A DNA stretch of 64,000 bases from Flavobacteriales bacterium. GTDB lineage: Bacteria > Bacteroidota > Bacteroidia > JACJYZ01. A model generated the notes under the pieces. That model was not told the DNA's origin. It was given only the letters and a program-made list of their open reading frames with translations, and searched no databases. Below, piece after piece: positions 60,753 through 64,000 of the stretch. The DNA lies in contig JACJYZ010000004.1 in the NCBI GenBank assembly GCA_020635855.1, positions 248,001-312,000 on the forward strand, given 5' to 3'. The translations under genes were made by a program, and so were the position numbers. Within the stretch, counting starts at the first letter, position 1. Every line of letters begins with the position of its first letter.

Positions 60753-62798
60753 TCAGTTTTGATCCTTTTTCTTTACCATGGTGAGGATGGTGGCCAGTGC
60801 CACGGTTTCTCCCGTCTGGTCATACACATCCACCAAAAACTTCACGATGCCTTTGGCCACATCGTTCTCATCCTTCTTCTCCTGCTCGGTTTTTTCCTTC
60901 ACGGTGAGGCGCACAAAAATGGTAGCGCCTGCATATACCGGTTTCAAAAACCTGCATTCGTCAATGCCGTAGTTCAACAGCACCGGGCCTTTCTTACCAT
61001 CCACAAACAATCCCGCCGCCGCAGACAGGATAAAGTAACCGTGCGCCACACGCTCTTCGAAAATGGTTCCGTCAAGGGAAGTGGCATCGGTGTGGGCATA
61101 GAAATGATCCCAGCTCACGTTGGAAAAATTCACAATGTCGGCTTCGGTCACGGTGCGGCCCTGGGTGAACACTGTTTCGCCGATCTCCAGTTCTTCAAAA
61201 TGTTTGCGGAACACGTGCACATCCTTCTCGGTTTGTTTGCCACCGGGTTGGTACACATGTGTCACTTCTGTCAAGGTAGTGGGAGAACCCTGGATCGCGG
61301 TTCGCTGCAGGTAGTGCATGACACCGCGCTTTCCGCCCATTTCTTCACCGCCGCCGGCACGTCCCGGGCCACCATGTACCAGCATGGGCATGGGAGATCC
61401 GTGGCCGGTGCTTTCCTTCGCACTGTCACGGTTCAGTACCAGGATGCGGCCATGGTAGGCTGCCGCACCCAATACAAAAGTGCGTGCGTGCTGGTCATTG
61501 GCCGTTACGATGGAACAGCAAAGAGAGCCTTTGCCGAGTTTGGACAGCTCGATGGCGTCATCGAGGTTTTCATAGGGGATGATGGTGCTGACCGGACCGA
61601 ATGCCTCCACGAAATGCGGCTGCGTGTGCGTATGCGGATCTTCATTCAGCAGCAGGATCGGCGACATGAAGGCTCCCTTGCCGGCATCGGCACCGGTGAC
61701 TTCCACCGCGTCGGGATTTCCGTAGACGATCTTCGCCCCCTTTTGCAGTTCGGCAAGTTTCTCTTTCACCTCCAGCAACTGGGCTTTTCCGGCGAGTGCG
61801 CCCATCCTCACACCTTCTACCTTCGGATCGCCGATCACGGTTTTGGCCAGGCGCTGACCCAGGGCAACCTGAACATCTTCAATAAGATTTTTTGGAACAA
61901 GCACCCGTCGGATGGCGGTACACTTTTGACCGCACTTGATGGTCATTTCCTTGTGTACCTCTTTGATGAAGAGATCGAACTCCTCATCGCCCGGTTTCAC
62001 ATCGGGCCCGAGCACCGAGGCATTCAGGCTGTCAGCTTCCATGTTGAAGGGCACTGATTCGGCGAGGATGCGGGGGTGGGATTTCAGCATCAGACCTGTG
62101 GTAGCGGAACCGGTGAACGTGACCACATCCTGAGAGATCACGTGATCAAGCAGATCACCGGCCGAACCACAGATGAGTTGAAGGGCGCCGGCGGGCAGGA
62201 TCCCGCTGGCATGGATCTCTTGCACCACCGCCTCGGTCAGAAAAGAAGTTACCGTGGCGGGTTTTACAATGGCAGGCACGCCTGCGAGCAGGTTCACAGC
62301 AATCTTTTCGAGCATGCCCCACACCGGGAAATTAAATGCGTTGATATGAATCGCCACGCCTTCCTTGGGCACCATGATGTGATGCCCGATGAAAGAACCT
62401 CCTTTGGAAAGGGCGATGGGATCCCCATCCACATAATAGCTTTCATCGGGGAACTGACGGCGCAGGCTTGAGTATGCAAACAGGTTGCCGATGCCACCTT
62501 CAATATCAATCCAGCTGTCGGCCTTCGTGGCGCCGGTGCGGTAGCTGATCGCATAGAACTGATCCTTTTTGCCGTGCAAATGCATGGCCAGTGCCTTCAG
62601 CATCCGTCCACGTTCGTGGAAGGTCATTTTCCTCAACACGGGCCCACCGGTTTCGCGGGCATAGCTGGTCATTGCCGCAAAGTCGAGTCCTTTGGATGTG
62701 GCACTGGCAAACGCCTCTCCGGTGATGGCATCCACCAATTCAACCCCATTTCCCTCACCTTCCATCCATTGGCCTAATGCGAAGTTTTTAAGTTTCAT
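60753..62798 (-). CDS. paaZ: Bifunctional ring-opening enzyme PaaZ
   Basis: 681 residues. The N-terminal aldehyde dehydrogenase domain (to about 515) has TSFLTEAVVQEIHASGILPA, VTFTGSATTGLMLKSHP and the catalytic Cys region KCGQKCTAIRRVLVPKN. The C-terminal MaoC-type hydratase (about 535-681) has the active-site segment NFSNVSWDHFYAHTD. PaaZ hydrolyses oxepin-CoA and oxidises the resulting aldehyde with NADP+. It lies 43 kb from the main paa operon, with a crotonase downstream and a paaY-like gene at the window edge. Confidence 0.93.
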   Translation of the reverse strand: MKLKNFALGQWMEGEGNGVELVDAITGEAFASATSKGLDFAAMTSYARETGGPVLRKMTFHERGRMLKALAMHLHGKKDQFYAISYRTGATKADSWIDIEGGIGNLFAYSSLRRQFPDESYYVDGDPIALSKGGSFIGHHIMVPKEGVAIHINAFNFPVWGMLEKIAVNLLAGVPAIVKPATVTSFLTEAVVQEIHASGILPAGALQLICGSAGDLLDHVISQDVVTFTGSATTGLMLKSHPRILAESVPFNMEADSLNASVLGPDVKPGDEEFDLFIKEVHKEMTIKCGQKCTAIRRVLVPKNLIEDVQVALGQRLAKTVIGDPKVEGVRMGALAGKAQLLEVKEKLAELQKGAKIVYGNPDAVEVTGADAGKGAFMSPILLLNEDPHTHTQPHFVEAFGPVSTIIPYENLDDAIELSKLGKGSLCCSIVTANDQHARTFVLGAAAYHGRILVLNRDSAKESTGHGSPMPMLVHGGPGRAGGGEEMGGKRGVMHYLQRTAIQGSPTTLTEVTHVYQPGGKQTEKDVHVFRKHFEELEIGETVFTQGRTVTEADIVNFSNVSWDHFYAHTDATSLDGTIFEERVAHGYFILSAAAGLFVDGKKGPVLLNYGIDECRFLKPVYAGATIFVRLTVKEKTEQEKKDENDVAKGIVKFLVDVYDQTGETVALATILTMVKKKDQN

Positions 62799-62836
62799 AT
62801 TCTGCTATTTTTAATTTTATCAGAATTAAATATTGA

Positions 62837-62868
62837 CAAATATAGCATTTGTAAAATCATTGATCAAC
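62837..62868 (-). promoter_or_regulatory. Candidate promoter of paaZ (-7 TATATTTG, near -33)
   Basis: CAAATATA at 62837-62844 is TATATTTG on the gene strand. CAAC at 62865-62868 lies 20 nt further upstream and differs at one base from the -33 complement CAAA. The -7 box is 38 bp before the paaZ ATG. AT-rich inverted elements (GCTAT ... ATAGC) overlap it. Confidence 0.48.
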
Positions 62869-63372
62869 TCATTCTGGGAGTTGTTCCAGGAAAGTGAGGT
62901 ATGTCTGGGTTCGTTGCCTTGCCATGAAATCGAAGGTAAGGTTGGCCGTTGACAGAATGATGAGACCCAGGCCTATGCCTGCCAGCCACGCGCGTTTGTG
63001 TCTTTGAAGAAAGAATAAACCCATGCCGGCCAGGAGCAGGAAGGCGTATGTGATGAGGTTCTTATTGACGGCACTGCTTTCCTCCTTGATCTTCGGCAAT
63101 TCATCCTTTCTGAAACCGGTTGGATCGGTAGAGTAAAATTCAACTGCTTCACCCTTGATCTTGTCAGCGCCTTCGTGCTGATCTTTTCCGGTAATGAGTG
63201 CAGGCACCCCCAGAACGATCAGGGCTACCAGCATCCCCAGGAAGAATTTATTCCGGAGCTGGTACATGACAAACATGATGGGTATGATAACGGAAAGGGC
63301 ACCCACCGCAACGCGGATCACACCGAATGTTTTCTGGGCGGTATAAAAATCAACAATAGGGTCTTGCATCAT
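62869..63372 (-). CDS. Hypothetical four-helix membrane protein
   Basis: 167 residues from the ATG at 63372. Four hydrophobic segments: about 12-30 (VAVGALSVIIPIMFVMYQL), 34-52 (FLGMLVALIVLGVPALITG), 98-118 and 121-140 (LAGIGLGLIILSTANLTF). The second loop is charged (KDQHEGADKIKGEAVEFYS). No family recognised. It is divergent from the small membrane gene at 63516. Confidence 0.7.
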   Translation of the reverse strand: MMQDPIVDFYTAQKTFGVIRVAVGALSVIIPIMFVMYQLRNKFFLGMLVALIVLGVPALITGKDQHEGADKIKGEAVEFYSTDPTGFRKDELPKIKEESSAVNKNLITYAFLLLAGMGLFFLQRHKRAWLAGIGLGLIILSTANLTFDFMARQRTQTYLTFLEQLPE

Positions 63373-63515
63373 TGGAGATCGGTTTGGAGGAGGGTAAAGA
63401 TAGAAAGTAAGGCATCCATTCGAAAGACTGACAAAACTCATGATCGGTGTTGACCGGCATCATGTTGCACTGCTGCTTGCTTTGCGTACTTGCAGGTATC
63501 AAAAAACATCATGCT

Positions 63516-63701
63516 ATGACACCAAGAGAAGAAAAGAAGATGCAAGGCGGTGCGGTTACCGTGCTGATCTCAGGAGCCGCCGTTGTATATGCAGTGGCTT
63601 TTTCATTTGCCAATGATTTCGGTCGCACCATCCTGGCGGTGGCCTTGGCTGCAACGGTGGTATCGCTGGCCGGTATTTTCTACGGATTGAAGAAAGCGTA
63701 A
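63516..63701 (+). CDS. Small membrane protein (61 residues)
   Basis: Begins MTPREEKKMQGGAVTVLISG. Two hydrophobic helices (TVLISGAAVVYAVAFSF and TILAVALAATVVSLAGIFYG) separated by a short FANDFGR turn. No family recognised. The upstream 23 codons to 63447 are not protein-like, so I start at the ATG at 63516. Confidence 0.6.
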   Translation: MTPREEKKMQGGAVTVLISGAAVVYAVAFSFANDFGRTILAVALAATVVSLAGIFYGLKKA

Positions 63702-63720
63702 GGAACGAAGTGCGGGAACA

Positions 63721-64000
63721 TCAGGGTTGCTTCCGATGCTTGGTCCATGATTGGTAGTAGGCCTGCTGGGCAGCTTTGAATTTAGGCACATAGTCAAGGG
63801 GGTCGCAGGGAATCATGGTTTCATGACATGTTTGCGGAAGTCCTCGATAAAGTTTTGTGCCCTCGTCTTTCCACTTCATCATTTCCTCCGACAGTTCTTT
63901 GATCATGCGTGCCGGGTTGCCGGCATATAAAGATCTGGCTTCAACAAGGGTTCCTTCTTTTACAAAGGAAAGGGCACCGATGATGGCGTGTTCGCCAATC
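63721..64000 (-). CDS. paaY: PaaY-like gamma-carbonic-anhydrase / hexapeptide-repeat protein (partial)
   Basis: The 3' part of a gene running off the right edge. About 92 residues are seen. Left-handed beta-helix hexapeptides (IGEHAIIGALSFVKEG) lead to the family's AGNPARMIKELSEEMMKWKDEGTK C-terminal helix. PaaY is a thioesterase-like hexapeptide protein that helps phenylacetate degradation, and close relatives are CaiE and gamma carbonic anhydrases. The linkage to paaZ favours PaaY. Its start is outside the window. Confidence 0.72.
   Translation of the reverse strand, partial: IGEHAIIGALSFVKEGTLVEARSLYAGNPARMIKELSEEMMKWKDEGTKLYRGLPQTCHETMIPCDPLDYVPKFKAAQQAYYQSWTKHRKQP

Noticed and set aside
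60735..62057. A 440-codon open frame on the plus strand opposite paaZ
   Set aside because: It shadows the strongly supported paaZ gene and shows no recognisable protein features.
1..64000. tRNA, rRNA or riboswitch genes
   Set aside because: No intergenic stretch exceeds about 300 bp, and none showed cloverleaf arms, rRNA-like conserved blocks or a riboswitch core that I could recognise by eye.

Overview
The window reads as chromosome from a Bacteroidota bacterium, most likely a gliding or surface-associated member of the Flavobacteriales or a related order. Evidence: gliding genes gldB and gldC, two PorP/SprF proteins, PorE-like OmpA/beta-propeller proteins, type A and type B type IX secretion (T9SS) sorting domains, a YCF48-like protein, a PorT-type barrel, and promoters of the Bacteroidota type (TAnnTTTG). 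G+C looks close to half by eye. Three stretches are clearly more AT-rich: the gene at 261-2174, the four-helix-bundle cassette at 15.2-15.8 kb, and 55.5-56.2 kb. I saw no rRNA, tRNA, transposase or CRISPR array.

Layout. 0-2.2 kb: an AT-rich AlbA_2/GHKL-type regulator. 2.2-11.3 kb: 2-oxoglutarate dehydrogenase (sucA, odhB), nadE, a PorT-like barrel and gldB. 11.3-19.4 kb: phenylacetate catabolism, with paaE divergent from paaABCD-paaGHIJ; a four-helix-bundle gene inside a perfect 31-bp inverted repeat sits between paaD and paaG. 19.4-23.4 kb: corA, an ECF-like sigma factor, a DUF1571-like protein carrying a LysM-like insert, and a SET-domain protein. 23.5-31.7 kb: a signalling block with a REC-phosphatase protein, Hpt, a hybrid histidine kinase, YfiR, a PorE-like OmpA protein and an NtrC-type regulator. 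31.9-36.6 kb: a small protein, a cysteine desulfurase, engB, an M43 metalloprotease and gldC. 36.7-49.1 kb: two divergent modules, each a giant type B T9SS surface protein followed by a PorP/SprF gene. 49.2-53.6 kb: korA, korB and a flavoprotein oxidoreductase. 53.6-57.6 kb: accessory genes (hydrolase, lipoprotein, unknown AT-rich gene, PIN toxin and partner, FMN reductase) with several intergenic repeats and an imperfect inverted repeat spanning about 2.36 kb. 57.7-64 kb: a fused 2-oxoacid dehydrogenase E1, a crotonase, paaZ, two small membrane proteins and the 3' part of a paaY-like gene.

How the genes fit together. PaaABCE epoxidises phenylacetyl-CoA, PaaG isomerises the epoxide, PaaZ opens and oxidises the ring, and PaaJ, PaaH and a crotonase complete the beta-oxidation-like steps to acetyl-CoA and succinyl-CoA. 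The TCA cycle can oxidise 2-oxoglutarate by two routes (SucA/OdhB and KorAB). The surface proteins, PorP/SprF, GldB and GldC belong to T9SS and gliding. The 24.7-31.7 kb operon looks like a YfiBNR-type envelope sensor whose output is a phosphorelay, not a diguanylate cyclase.

The strongest candidates for something undescribed are the inverted-repeat-bounded four-helix-bundle cassette, the second inverted repeat around the accessory block at 54.7-57.1 kb, and the YfiR phosphorelay operon.
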